From positions 1-26,962 of IMG/VR virus record IMGVR_UViG_3300044695_002820: a stretch of DNA of 26,962 bases; one strand, written 5' to 3'. Origin of the DNA: a virus. The position numbers were made by a program, and so were the translations under genes. Below, in pieces: positions 1 to 7,874 of this stretch (positions within the stretch are counted from its first letter, which is position 1; each line of letters opens with the position of its first letter). The notes beneath the pieces are model-generated. The model was not told where the DNA came from. It did not search any database and saw nothing but the letters and a program-made list of their open reading frames with translations.

Positions 1-46
1 CTCTTTTTCACACCCGTGCAAAAACAGAACAAAACAGGAATTATGA
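1..46 (+). CDS. 3' end of HNH endonuclease (continuation across the circle)
   Basis: If the last base of the window is joined to the first, the HNH frame starting at 26613 continues through bases 1-43 without a stop and ends at TGA 44-46. That stop overlaps the ATG of the terminase small subunit (43-45) as ATGA, the same junction seen between many other genes here. The joined protein would be 131 residues, a normal size for phage HNH endonucleases. Continuity is seen in the sequence; circularity is inferred. Confidence 0.75.
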   Translation, partial: SFSHPCKNRTKQEL

Positions 47-480
47 AAGGAAGGCCAAAAAAACCCGATTCAGTAAAGAAATTACAAGGCACGTTTCAAA
101 AATGCCGCGAAGCGCATGAAGTAAAATTTGAAATTGCAAAAATCCCGTTGGAGTTTGGCAAGGATTGGGAAAGCATAAAGGACCTGACGTTTAACCAGCT
201 GCGCGATATTGGCATAGTTGCAAACGTTGACATGGGCTTAATTGAAGGTTACGCGAAAGCGTTGGAGCGATATTTCCAAGCCGATGCGCAATTGCGTGCC
301 ACGTCGATGGTAACTGAGGAAGGGAAAATTTCCCCCTGGTACGATATCGCCGAGCGTAGTTTGAAGCAAGCGACACAAATCGGCCAACTGTTTGGAATCA
401 CGCCAAGCGCACGTGCTAGGATTCCGCAGCAACAGCAGCCAGCTAGTAAACTAGAAATTTTAAAAAAGAAAATATCATGA
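43..480 (+). CDS. terS: Terminase small subunit (P27-like)
   Basis: Likely DNA-recognition subunit of the packaging motor, which brings phage DNA to the large terminase at the procapsid portal. The N-terminus (KGRPKKPDSVKKLQGT) is the basic opening typical of P27-family small terminases, followed by an all-helical body and a polar C-terminal tail rich in Gln and Lys (145 residues). ATG 43 is chosen over the upstream GTG at 16 because it overlaps the stop of the incoming HNH frame as ATGA and because family members begin right at the GRPKKP segment. The 3' end overlaps the next gene as ATGA. Position directly before the large terminase and after HNH is the standard order in HK97-like phages. 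Family assignment is from pattern recognition, not a search. Confidence 0.88.
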   Translation: MKGRPKKPDSVKKLQGTFQKCREAHEVKFEIAKIPLEFGKDWESIKDLTFNQLRDIGIVANVDMGLIEGYAKALERYFQADAQLRATSMVTEEGKISPWYDIAERSLKQATQIGQLFGITPSARARIPQQQQPASKLEILKKKIS

Positions 481-710
481 AACAATTTGAAATCAAACCG
501 CAGGCAGGCGGTTGGGTAATAACCATCGACGGCGCGGACGTTGACAAGTGGGGCAAGCCAAGCGACACGCCGCACGTGTACCGCAATAAATACCTTGCGC
601 AGTTAGCTGAGCGGTATTTGAAAAATATCACGGTAACGGTTAGCACGGATCACGACAGCACGGACGTAGTGGTGAAATGGACAAAGCCCAAGCATACGCG
701 CAAAAAGTAA
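477..710 (+). CDS. Hypothetical protein between terminase subunits
   Basis: A 77-residue protein I do not recognise. It starts at an ATG overlapping the TerS stop and overlaps the TerL start by 34 bases, so it is embedded in the packaging operon and probably translationally coupled. The sequence is beta-rich in its first half (GGWVITIDGADVDKW), then carries a YLAQLAERYL helix and ends in a basic tail (KPKHTRKK). No signal peptide, membrane segment or metal motif is visible. It could assist packaging or be a small structural protein; the sequence does not decide. Confidence 0.7.
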   Translation: MKQFEIKPQAGGWVITIDGADVDKWGKPSDTPHVYRNKYLAQLAERYLKNITVTVSTDHDSTDVVVKWTKPKHTRKK

Positions 711-2296
711 TCAGCGGACAGATAACGGCCTGCAAGCATGTGGTGAACGCATGCCACAGGTTTGCCGCTGACTTGGACGCTTGGAATTATAACGCCGAGC
801 TGGTTGAGCATGCGGTGAATTTCATCCAAGAGCTAGAGCATACAACGGGCGAATATGCAGGGCGTAAGTTTATCCTTGAAGAGTGGCAGTATTTCATTGT
901 GGCTAATCTGTTCGGGTTTGTAAACGCTGACGGGACGCGCAGATTTACACGGGCTTACGTGGAGGTTCCGCGTAAAAACGGGAAGTCGACTTTTAGCAGC
1001 GCGCTGATGTTGTACGGATTATTGGCCGACGGCGAATCGGCCGCGCAGGTTTATAGTGCAGCTACGAAATTGGATCAGGCTATGATGGTATTCGGCGAAT
1101 CTGTTCGGGTTTGTCAAAATACGGATTGGCTGAAAGGCGAGGTAACGGTTAACAACAGCGTTAACAACAGGCGGATATTGTACGGGCAGAATTTATACAA
1201 GCCGCTGGAATGGAATCCGAATAAGCAGGACGGTTTAAATACGCACTTTGCATGCATAGACGAATATCACGCGCACCCTACGGACGAATTGTACAACGTA
1301 ATATTTAACAGCATGGGAGCGCGTAAGCAGCCGCTATTGTTTACGATTACGACGGCAGGATTTAATCGAGAGGCACCATGCTATCGCCACCGCGTGTATT
1401 GCGCAAATGTGTTGGAGGGTAAATTAAAAGATGACGGTCTGTTCACGATAATATACACGTTGGACGAAAGTGACGACTGGGGCGACGAGCGCAACTGGAT
1501 TAAGGCGAATCCTAATTGGGGGGTGAGTGTTTACCCTAGGCAGTTGCACCAAGCGCTGACCGAGGCGCGCGAGTTTGTGCATAAAGAGGTTGAGTTTAAA
1601 ACCAAGTTGCTAAATGTGTGGACCGATACGGCAATGACTTGGATAAGCGATGCGGACTGGATGGCTTGCGAGCAGGACATGGATTTGGATGGTTTGGAGT
1701 GTTATGCAGGGCTAGACCTTGCAAGCACGTCGGATTTCTGTGCATTTAGTTTGTGGTTTCCCGAATATCACGCCGTGCGCACCTGGTACTATTTACCTGA
1801 GGAAGCAATCCGCAGGCGAACGGATTCAGTAGGGCAGCAGTATAAGCAGTGGCAGCGCGACGGGTGGATAATTGAAACACCGGGGAACGTAACCGATTAC
1901 GATTATATTCGGCAGCATATTGGCGAGTTGTGTGAGAGGTATAACGTGCAGGAGATAAGCTACGACCGTTATAACAGCAGCCAGTTAGTTATCCAGTTAA
2001 CAAATGACGGGTTGAGCATGTACCCTTTTGGCCAAGGATTTGTAAGCATGAGCGCGCCTACTAAGGAGTTGGAGCGGAAAGTAAAAAATAAAGAGTTAAC
2101 ACATGACGGCAATCCTGTGACTAGGTGGATGATGGGGAACATATATTTGAAAACGGATCCAGCAGGGAATGTTAAAATTGACAAGGCCAAATCGGGGGAC
2201 AAGGTGGACGGCGCGGTTAGTATGGTTATGGCGTTGGGCGGATACATGGCAGGCGCTGCGGAATCGAAACAGGATTTTTGGTTTGTTCAATTGTGA
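677..2296 (+). CDS. terL: Terminase large subunit (ATPase-nuclease)
   Basis: Packaging motor that pumps DNA into the prohead and cuts the concatemer; 539 residues, full length for the Terminase_1/HK97 type. The N-terminal ATPase shows Walker A VPRKNGKST at 97-105 and Walker B FACIDEYH at 191-198 (Asp195, catalytic Glu196). The C-terminal RNase H-like nuclease shows its three acidic positions: Asp347 in GLDLASTSD, Asp430 in EISYDRYN and Asp511 in the VDGA motif. The start overlaps the preceding small gene by 34 bases; the segment QKVISGQITACKHV near residue 10 matches the usual family N-terminus, so no later start is needed. It ends in GTGA, shared with the GTG start of the next gene. Confidence 0.97.
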   Translation: MDKAQAYAQKVISGQITACKHVVNACHRFAADLDAWNYNAELVEHAVNFIQELEHTTGEYAGRKFILEEWQYFIVANLFGFVNADGTRRFTRAYVEVPRKNGKSTFSSALMLYGLLADGESAAQVYSAATKLDQAMMVFGESVRVCQNTDWLKGEVTVNNSVNNRRILYGQNLYKPLEWNPNKQDGLNTHFACIDEYHAHPTDELYNVIFNSMGARKQPLLFTITTAGFNREAPCYRHRVYCANVLEGKLKDDGLFTIIYTLDESDDWGDERNWIKANPNWGVSVYPRQLHQALTEAREFVHKEVEFKTKLLNVWTDTAMTWISDADWMACEQDMDLDGLECYAGLDLASTSDFCAFSLWFPEYHAVRTWYYLPEEAIRRRTDSVGQQYKQWQRDGWIIETPGNVTDYDYIRQHIGELCERYNVQEISYDRYNSSQLVIQLTNDGLSMYPFGQGFVSMSAPTKELERKVKNKELTHDGNPVTRWMMGNIYLKTDPAGNVKIDKAKSGDKVDGAVSMVMALGGYMAGAAESKQDFWFVQL

Positions 2297-2490
2297 GGCC
2301 CGAATTGATTTATATCGATGAATATGTAAAAGCTTACTATGCAGAGCTACCAAACTGGCCGACTTATGAGAAAGCCTTTGAAGAAATCGAGCGGCAGTAT
2401 ATGAAAACGTTTGGCCGCAACCGATACGCAAACTATGCCACGTTCAGGGTGGTGCTGTGCCGGTGGATGAAAATAAACAAACGTTGTTAA
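2293..2490 (+). CDS. Hypothetical protein after TerL
   Basis: A 65-residue acidic-aromatic protein of unknown function. The start is taken at GTG 2293, which overlaps the TerL stop as GTGA; a TTG at 2278 in the same frame would add five residues but lies further inside TerL. The protein looks helical (EYVKAYYAELPNWPTYEKAFEE) with a basic C-terminus ending in a cysteine. A 35-base AT-rich gap separates it from the portal gene. Its conserved-looking position between terminase and portal suggests a head or packaging accessory, but this is inference. Confidence 0.65.
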   Translation: MRPELIYIDEYVKAYYAELPNWPTYEKAFEEIERQYMKTFGRNRYANYATFRVVLCRWMKINKRC

Positions 2491-2525
2491 CCGATAAGTA
2501 AATAATTTAAATTTAATTTGTAACT

Positions 2526-3803
2526 ATGCAATTCAGGCTATGGCCAAAATTTAGGACAGAAAAGCGGAGCAGTTTATCGGCGCCGCCTGACTGGTTAGTT
2601 AATACGCTAAGCAATATTTTCGGTATTCAAACTAAATCAGGGCAGGCCGTGAACGAACAAACTGCGCTAAGTATTAGCAGCGTTCACGCTTGCGTTCGCG
2701 TTATATCGGACGGGATAGCCGGGCTAAGCTTGAAAATTTATAACGACAGCAACGGCGAGAAAATACAGATTACCAATAACTATGCGGCGGCTTTATTGAA
2801 CGATCCTAACAGCTACCAAACCAAGTTTGATTTTATCAAATACATGGTGGGGCAGTTAGTATTGAAGGGCAACGCATACGCTTTTATAAACCGTGACGCT
2901 AGATTTATCGCAATCGAATTGCACCCAATACGTAGCGAGTTTGTCGAGCCGATTATGGAAGACGGGCAGCTGTTTTATAAAGTGAACGCGAAGGGCTTCC
3001 CCGGCATGATTCCGGCAACGGATATGCTGCACTTTAAAGGCCTTTGTACTGATAACCCATTGAAGGGTAAAAATCCGATTCAGGTGCATGCCGAGAGTTT
3101 GGGTATTGATTTGGCCGCTATTGGCTCCAGCGCTAGCGTTTACAAAAACGGGATATTGAAATTTTTGCTTACTAGCGATGCAATGATAAAGCCCGAACAG
3201 GCCAGCGCATTGAAGAATAGTTTGGATGACGTAATTAACGGACAGGCGCGCAGCACTGTATTGCCGAACGGCGTAAAGATGGAGCGTTTGAGTTTGTCGC
3301 CTGAGGAAGCGCAATATATTGAACAGCGTAAATTCTCAGCGCAAGAAATTGCTCGAATGTTTGGCGTGCCTTCCTCTATGATTGGCGCCAACGATGGAGG
3401 CGTTAAGTCGTCCGTTGAGCAAGAGTTTCAAGATTTTTATGCACGCACGCTGTTAGCTTACGCGATTAATATCGAGCAAGAGATGGGCCGCAAGCTATTG
3501 ACTGAACAGGATAAACCAACGATGTATTTTAAGTTTAATTTTAATTCGCTGTTGCGAGCCACGGCCAACGATCGCGCGGACTTTTATAATAAAGGTATTC
3601 GCGGCGGATGGTTATCGCCAAACGAGGCGCGCATGTGGGAAGATATGAACGGGTACACCGACGGCGCTGGCTATATGGTTGAATCAAATTTAATACCAGC
3701 GGACAGAATGGACGAATATATGGAGGCTAAAATAATTAACCTAACAAACAAGGCATTAAACAACAATAACCCAACGGGTGACAATAATAATACACAGGCA
3801 TGA
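2526..3803 (+). CDS. Portal protein (HK97 family)
   Basis: Dodecameric ring at one capsid vertex through which DNA enters and leaves and on which the terminase and tail dock. At 425 residues it has the normal HK97-portal length. Recognisable features are the N-terminal SISSVHACVRVISDGIAGL segment, the GNAYAFI strand, the SAQEIARMFGVPSSMIG segment near residues 272-288, and the C-terminal helix-rich region ending in an Asn-rich tail. There is no Shine-Dalgarno; the start follows an AT-rich leader, as usual in Bacteroidota. The stop overlaps the protease ATG by four bases. Confidence 0.95.
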   Translation: MQFRLWPKFRTEKRSSLSAPPDWLVNTLSNIFGIQTKSGQAVNEQTALSISSVHACVRVISDGIAGLSLKIYNDSNGEKIQITNNYAAALLNDPNSYQTKFDFIKYMVGQLVLKGNAYAFINRDARFIAIELHPIRSEFVEPIMEDGQLFYKVNAKGFPGMIPATDMLHFKGLCTDNPLKGKNPIQVHAESLGIDLAAIGSSASVYKNGILKFLLTSDAMIKPEQASALKNSLDDVINGQARSTVLPNGVKMERLSLSPEEAQYIEQRKFSAQEIARMFGVPSSMIGANDGGVKSSVEQEFQDFYARTLLAYAINIEQEMGRKLLTEQDKPTMYFKFNFNSLLRATANDRADFYNKGIRGGWLSPNEARMWEDMNGYTDGAGYMVESNLIPADRMDEYMEAKIINLTNKALNNNNPTGDNNNTQA

Positions 3804-4408
3804 TTGAAAAAAGAACGATAACCGGAACGATTGAATATAGAGCCGAAGGCGATGCAATGCCCAAGGAATTGGGCGGCATTGCTGCGGTTGTTAATAGCGT
3901 GACGGATTTAGGATATTTTGAGGAAGTAATCGCACCAGGGGCATTTGATTACGCGCTGCAAAAAGATTACGATATTCGCTGCTTATTCAATCATGAGAGC
4001 GAATTAATATTAGGCCGCACCAAGGCAAACACCTGCAAGGTATTTGTAAACGCTCAGGGTAATTTAGAGTACACTTGGGTACCTGATTACGAAAACCCCA
4101 CGCACGTAAGCGTGGTGCGCTCAATTATGCGTGGAGATATTACACAATCGAGTTTTGCGTTCACAATCCGCGAGCAAGTTTGGACAGAATCCGAAAAGTA
4201 CGGGAATATGGGTAAGCGCGTGGTAAACGTTATCGAGGATTTATACGACGTCAGCCCTGTGACATATCCAGCGTATGAGGACACCGAAGCCGATGCGCGC
4301 AGTATTATTAAAATGCGCGACGAAGAGAGAGAGATTAGCGACGCCGAGCAATCAAAGGCGAGCGCTGATATTATTAAATTGATTGCAATCCGTTATAAAA
4401 ATTACTAA
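3800..4408 (+). CDS. Prohead maturation protease (HK97 family)
   Basis: Serine protease packaged in the prohead that removes the scaffolding (delta) domain of the capsid protein and itself. In its 202 residues the expected active-site segments are visible: His65 in CLFNHE, Ser118 in QSSFAF, and the conserved VIEDLYDVSPVTYPAY block at 144-159, with Glu146 a plausible third residue. The N-terminal MIEKRTITGTIEYRAE and EVIAPGAF motifs are typical of the family. It overlaps the portal stop by four bases and is followed three bases later by the capsid gene, the standard portal-protease-capsid order. The C-terminal acidic, helical tail is probably a capsid-targeting segment that is self-cleaved (inference). 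Confidence 0.94.
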   Translation: MIEKRTITGTIEYRAEGDAMPKELGGIAAVVNSVTDLGYFEEVIAPGAFDYALQKDYDIRCLFNHESELILGRTKANTCKVFVNAQGNLEYTWVPDYENPTHVSVVRSIMRGDITQSSFAFTIREQVWTESEKYGNMGKRVVNVIEDLYDVSPVTYPAYEDTEADARSIIKMRDEEREISDAEQSKASADIIKLIAIRYKNY

Positions 4409-4411
4409 AAC

Positions 4412-5725
4412 ATGAAAAATATCAAAGCTTTAAAAGAAGAGCGCGGCAGCTTGTTAGACGAGTTGGCTGGCTTGCAGAATGTTATCGAGCGTGAAGCTAG
4501 AAGCATGAGCGAAAAAGAAACTTCAAGATTATCAGAAATCGAAGCGCGTTTATCCGCTATCGCTTCTGAAGTTGAGAAGCTTGAGAAATTGCAAAACTTA
4601 GCTGCACAGGCTGCTGGTAACAGCGCGAGCCGTAGCGAAGAGAAAGAAAAGCAAAAAATGAAAGAGCAGTATTCTTTTAAGCGTGCTATGGAGATGGCTA
4701 TTAGTGGCCGTCGCGATGGTATCGAGGGAGAGTTTAACGCTATTGCAGCTGAAGAGTATCAGCGTTCTGGCGTTTCTGTTTCTGCTCATTCTATTAAAAT
4801 CCCTTCTGAAGTTTTCAAACGCGACATGACCGCTACCGGTGGAAGTTCAGGCTCTGAGGGTGGTGTAAACATTCAAACCTCTGTCGGTTCAATTATCGAC
4901 GTGTTATTGCCTAAGACCGTTTTACGTGGCCTAGGCGTTCAGCAGTTGAGCGGATTGGTAGGCAACTTGGATTTACCAACTGCAAGCACATTGCCGTCAG
5001 CTGGATGGAATACCGAAAACGGAAGTGCTACCGAGAAAAGCCCTGCATTCTCAAAAATCACTTTTAGCCCTAAGCGTTTGGCTGCTTACATTCAGGTTTC
5101 TAACCAGTTATTGTTGCAATCTTCAAACAGCATAGACGCTTATGTTCGTAACTGGTTATTGCAGGCTATGGCTCAGAGCTTGGAAGCTGCTGCTATTAAG
5201 GGCGGCGGTTCTAACGAGCCAACAGGTATTATTGCTAACAGCAGCGTTAACGTTGTGTTTGCAGGTGGGGCCACTTCAAATTCAACCAACGCCAACGGTG
5301 CTGCACCTGTTTGGGCTGACGTTGTTAACTTGATGAAGGCTGTAGAAAACGCCAACGGCGATGGAGTTGCTTATTTGACTAACCCATTGGTTAAGGCTAA
5401 ATTGCAAACTACTCCACGCCAATCAAGCGGCGTAGAAGGGAACTTTATTTGGGCCGCTGGCGGTTCCGAGTTGAACGGTTACCCTGTAGCTGTTTCTACC
5501 TTGGTTCCTAGCAATTTGAGCAAAGGTACTTCTAGCACTTTGAGCGCTGCTATTTTTGGAGATTTTTCTAAGATGGCTTTAGCTTCTTGGGGTGGTATGG
5601 AGTTGACTGTTGATCCTTATAGCGGTGCAACTGCTGGATTGACTAACGTGGTATTAAATGCTTACATGGATTGCAACTTGTTGCAGCCTGCTGCTTTCGC
5701 AGTTTGTAAGGACATTGTAGCCTAA
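4412..5725 (+). CDS. Major capsid protein (HK97 fold)
   Basis: Main shell protein, 437 residues. Residues 1-65 form a Lys/Glu-rich coiled coil, the delta scaffolding domain expected to be removed by the upstream protease, followed by a charged linker (SRSEEKEKQKMK). The mature part carries typical HK97-fold segments such as SIIDVLLPKTVLRGLGV, FSPKRLAAYIQVSNQLLLQS, GGGSNEPTGII and the C-terminal DPYSGATAGLTNVVLNAYMDCN. Codon use differs from its neighbours: Ala is strongly biased to GCT and Leu to TTG/TTA, while TerL and the connector genes use many GCG/GCC codons, which fits a very highly expressed gene. No Shine-Dalgarno precedes the ATG. A strong hairpin follows the gene at 5760-5790. Confidence 0.95.
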   Translation: MKNIKALKEERGSLLDELAGLQNVIEREARSMSEKETSRLSEIEARLSAIASEVEKLEKLQNLAAQAAGNSASRSEEKEKQKMKEQYSFKRAMEMAISGRRDGIEGEFNAIAAEEYQRSGVSVSAHSIKIPSEVFKRDMTATGGSSGSEGGVNIQTSVGSIIDVLLPKTVLRGLGVQQLSGLVGNLDLPTASTLPSAGWNTENGSATEKSPAFSKITFSPKRLAAYIQVSNQLLLQSSNSIDAYVRNWLLQAMAQSLEAAAIKGGGSNEPTGIIANSSVNVVFAGGATSNSTNANGAAPVWADVVNLMKAVENANGDGVAYLTNPLVKAKLQTTPRQSSGVEGNFIWAAGGSELNGYPVAVSTLVPSNLSKGTSSTLSAAIFGDFSKMALASWGGMELTVDPYSGATAGLTNVVLNAYMDCNLLQPAAFAVCKDIVA

Positions 5726-5759
5726 TTATAACAGGGCGCAAACTGTATAATCTTGCGTG

Positions 5760-5790
5760 GGCTAGTGTTGGTTAATTCTCAACACTAGCC
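5760..5790 (+). terminator. Perfect 11-bp hairpin after the capsid gene
   Basis: GGCTAGTGTTG at 5760-5770 pairs perfectly with CAACACTAGCC at 5780-5790 around a 9-base loop. It lies 34 bases after the capsid stop and its 3' arm ends only 7 bases before the next ATG. There is no U tract, so it may be a partial terminator, an mRNA 3'-end stabiliser, or a structure that limits translation of the following gene. Any of these would raise capsid protein relative to the connectors. Confidence 0.6.
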
Positions 5791-5797
5791 GCTAATT

Positions 5798-5980
5798 ATG
5801 AAAGTTAAATTTTTGATTAACCCGACAGGCAAATGGAATTTATCCTACAATGCCGGGGAGGTTGTGGAATTAGAACAGAAACAGGCCGAACTATTAATCG
5901 AGGTAGGCGATGCCGAGGCGGTAGTGGAAGAGGCCAAGCCAAAAAAAGTAAAACCAATTAACCCCGAAGAGGGCGACTAA
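5798..5980 (+). CDS. Small head protein, hypothetical
   Basis: A 60-residue acidic protein. The first 45 residues read as a small beta fold of the kind found after capsid genes in many phages (MKVKFLINPTGKWNLSYNAG, then EVVELEQKQAELLIEVGDAE), and the end is a Lys/Pro/Glu tail. It starts directly behind the 5760-5790 hairpin and its stop overlaps the next start as TAATG. A head-associated or connector-accessory role is suggested by position only. I do not assign a named family. Confidence 0.75.
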   Translation: MKVKFLINPTGKWNLSYNAGEVVELEQKQAELLIEVGDAEAVVEEAKPKKVKPINPEEGD

Positions 5981-6633
5981 TGATCACCGGAAAACGCATA
6001 ATAAGTTACAGCCACGCGGCCACCGATTACGTTTCGCTAGCGGAAGCCAAACAGCATTTGCGCGTAACGTCAACAGCGGACGACACTTATATTAGTAATC
6101 TGCTATCTATGTCAATAGATGCCTGTGGGCAGTATCTAGGATATAGCGTGCGTAAGGCTAGTGTGCAGTATGGGTTTGATTCATTGGTGGGGCAGCCTGC
6201 TATTATGAATCCAGTTAATGGCACCGAGCAGCCTGTGGGTAATTTATTGCGTATTCCTTCCCGTGTAATTAGTTTAGATTCTGTTCAATATGTGGATGAC
6301 AACAACACAGCGCAGACGTTTACGGATTATATTGTATCGCCTCAGCCGTTGGGTACTTACGGCCGCACCATATTTATAACAAGCGCACCAAGCAGCACAA
6401 CCGATGACGTAACGAAATACCTGGTAACGGTTACCGAGGGCTTTGAACTTGCCACGGCCACGCAGGTAGATGCGGGTTTATTGTTTCCGCAAGCGATTAA
6501 GTTTGCCGCGTTGCTATTAGTGGGGCAGATGTACGATAACAGGCAAGCAACCGCTAACACTAGCCAAAATTCGGCTATGGAGTACGGTATTGAATTTTTA
6601 CTACAACCCTATAGAGCAATTCAGTTCATATGA
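5980..6633 (+). CDS. Head-tail connector (gp6 / phiE125 gp8-like)
   Basis: Adaptor ring protein that sits below the portal. The N-terminal YVSLAEAKQHLRVTSTADDTYISNLLSMSID is the typical opening of gp6-like connectors (a helix-turn-helix with many Ala/Leu), and the C-terminal FPQAIKFAALLLVGQMYDNRQ is the characteristic terminal helix of the phiE125 gp8 family. Length 217 residues fits the longer members. The start shares bases with the preceding stop (TAATG) and the end overlaps the head-closure gene by four bases, so it is translationally coupled in the connector operon. Confidence 0.9.
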   Translation: MITGKRIISYSHAATDYVSLAEAKQHLRVTSTADDTYISNLLSMSIDACGQYLGYSVRKASVQYGFDSLVGQPAIMNPVNGTEQPVGNLLRIPSRVISLDSVQYVDDNNTAQTFTDYIVSPQPLGTYGRTIFITSAPSSTTDDVTKYLVTVTEGFELATATQVDAGLLFPQAIKFAALLLVGQMYDNRQATANTSQNSAMEYGIEFLLQPYRAIQFI

Positions 6634-6950
6634 ATGCAGGCGCTTTTGATGAACTTATTACGTTGCAGAGTTACACAACTACAACGGACAGCAACACAGG
6701 AGAAAAACTACAGACGTGGACAACCTACGGAACTGCATGGGCTAAAGTAACCGAGGCCCCTGTGGGGATTGAACAGGTAAACGGCGATAAGCGCGAACAC
6801 AAACAAATTGTTGATTTTACTGTTCGTTATGATGCGGACATTGATGTAAAGCACCGCGTGAGCTGGAATAACCGTTATTTCAATATCTTAAATTTGCAGG
6901 AATTACAGCGCCGCATGTATTTAAAAATACAAACCGAATTAAGTGAATGA
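6630..6950 (+). CDS. Head closure protein (phage head-tail joining family)
   Basis: A 106-residue protein of the head-closure type (like SPP1 gp16), which plugs the connector after packaging. The family pattern is visible: N-terminal GAFDELITLQSYTTTTDSNTGEKLQTWTTYGTAWA, then HKQIVDFTVRYDADIDVKHRVSWNNRYFNILNL, a compact beta barrel. It overlaps the connector gene upstream by four bases and the gp10-like gene downstream by eight bases. Its place between the connector and the tail genes is exactly that expected. Confidence 0.9.
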   Translation: MNAGAFDELITLQSYTTTTDSNTGEKLQTWTTYGTAWAKVTEAPVGIEQVNGDKREHKQIVDFTVRYDADIDVKHRVSWNNRYFNILNLQELQRRMYLKIQTELSE

Positions 6951-7371
6951 GGTTAAGGGCTTGGCAAAATTGATTGACGACCTGCGCAAGGCAGGCGCTG
7001 AGTTTCAATTTCAGGACACGTTGAAAAAAGAAGGCCAGCGCGTTATTGATGACGCCAAGGCATTGGCTCCTGTGGAAAGTGGCGACATGCGCGATTCGAT
7101 TGGGTTTATTACGGCCAAGGATAGCAAGTTTAAAAACACGGTATTGATTGGCCTGCGTAAAAATTACTATAACCATTACCTTGGTGTGATGTTTGAGTTT
7201 GGCACCGAGCCACGAATCCAAAAATCTACGGGCCGATATACAGGTGAATTGATACCTAAGCCATTTATGCGACCTGCGCTGGATAAGAACAGGCAAGCAA
7301 TTGTTAACGGGATCAAAAAAGGATTAACGGAAAAAGTAACTAAATTAGCGGAAAAATATAATTTAAAATAA
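6943..7371 (+). CDS. HK97 gp10-like tail completion/connector protein
   Basis: A 142-residue protein resembling the HK97 gp10 family: an N-terminal helix (LAKLIDDLRKAGAEF), then ALAPVESGDMRDSIGF and YLGVMFEFGTEPR, and the C-terminal KPFMRPALDKNRQAIVNGIKKGL typical of the family. Such proteins act in head-tail joining or tail completion. The start is GTG 6943, overlapping the previous gene by eight bases; no in-frame ATG is available near it. The next gene follows two bases after the stop. Confidence 0.88.
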   Translation: MNEVKGLAKLIDDLRKAGAEFQFQDTLKKEGQRVIDDAKALAPVESGDMRDSIGFITAKDSKFKNTVLIGLRKNYYNHYLGVMFEFGTEPRIQKSTGRYTGELIPKPFMRPALDKNRQAIVNGIKKGLTEKVTKLAEKYNLK

Positions 7372-7373
7372 TC

Positions 7374-7808
7374 ATGGCAACTACAGGACCAGTAAACGGC
7401 ACGTTGATCGCAATATATAAAGATATTAGCGGCACACTTACCAAAATCGCAAACGCCACTTCTAACAGCTTCGATATTACTTCGGATATGATAGACGTTA
7501 CCAACAAAGACAGCGCAGGCTGGAAGGAGTTTATCGTTGGAGAAAAAGGCTACACTATGAGCGTGGAAGGTATTTTTGAAGAGGACGGCTCAGTTGGTGC
7601 CGGTGCATTGTCTTGGAAAGACGTGATCACCGACCTAACTGCTGGAACTTCCGTTACTATCGTAATGACTTCCAACGTAAGCGGCGACATTAAATTAAGC
7701 GGTTCGGCTTTTTTCAGCAACTTGAATTTAACCGCACCGAACAACGACAAAGCAACGTTTACAGCTACCATCCAAGGTACTGGAGCGTTGACAGTAGGCA
7801 TAATCTAA
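7374..7808 (+). CDS. Major tail tube protein
   Basis: Forms the tail tube. The 144 residues match TP901-1-type tail tube proteins: GTLIAIYKDISGTLTKIANATSNSFDITSDMIDVTNKDS is the diagnostic N-terminus, followed by GWKEFIVGEKGYTMSVEG and a C-terminal FTATIQGTGALTVG strand region. The gene is preceded by AT-rich sequence without a Shine-Dalgarno and followed after 27 bases by a terminator at 7836, so the abundant tail tube message seems to end there. Codon use leans toward the capsid gene pattern (GCT, GGA), as expected for abundant protein. Confidence 0.93.
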   Translation: MATTGPVNGTLIAIYKDISGTLTKIANATSNSFDITSDMIDVTNKDSAGWKEFIVGEKGYTMSVEGIFEEDGSVGAGALSWKDVITDLTAGTSVTIVMTSNVSGDIKLSGSAFFSNLNLTAPNNDKATFTATIQGTGALTVGII

Positions 7809-7835
7809 TTTTGGTTGGTTTTCATAATGACATTT

Positions 7836-7858
7836 GCCCGCCTAAAAAGCGGGCTTTT
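7836..7858 (+). terminator. Intrinsic terminator after tail tube gene
   Basis: GCCCGC at 7836-7841 pairs with GCGGGC at 7849-7854 around CTAAAAA and is followed by TTTT (7855-7858). It lies between the tail tube stop and a new promoter at 7863, so it closes the head/tube transcription unit. Confidence 0.8.
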
Positions 7859-7862
7859 GTGT

Positions 7863-7870
7863 TATATTTG
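7863..7870 (+). promoter_or_regulatory. Bacteroidota -7 promoter element for tail chaperone operon
   Basis: TATATTTG matches the Bacteroidota -7 consensus TAnnTTTG. It ends four bases before the ATG at 7875, so the transcript would start at or next to the start codon. No TTG stands at the ideal distance; the nearest TTTG (7833-7836) is 26 bases upstream. It directly follows a terminator, which supports a real start site and rules out the longer reading frame that would begin at 7815. Confidence 0.65.
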
Positions 7871-7874
7871 CAAC

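Noticed and set aside
249-575. Minus-strand frame of 108 codons
   Set aside because: Lies opposite terS and the following gene, no promoter or recognisable product; a shadow of the coding strand.
2856-3314. Minus-strand frame of 152 codons inside the portal gene
   Set aside because: Opposite a confidently identified portal gene, odd amino-acid composition and no neighbouring genes on that strand.
6880-7296. Minus-strand frame of 138 codons
   Set aside because: Opposite the head-closure and gp10-like genes, which have clear family features; low-complexity composition.
7815-7874. Upstream extension of the tail chaperone gene
   Set aside because: Would translate a terminator hairpin and the promoter; ATG 7875 is better.
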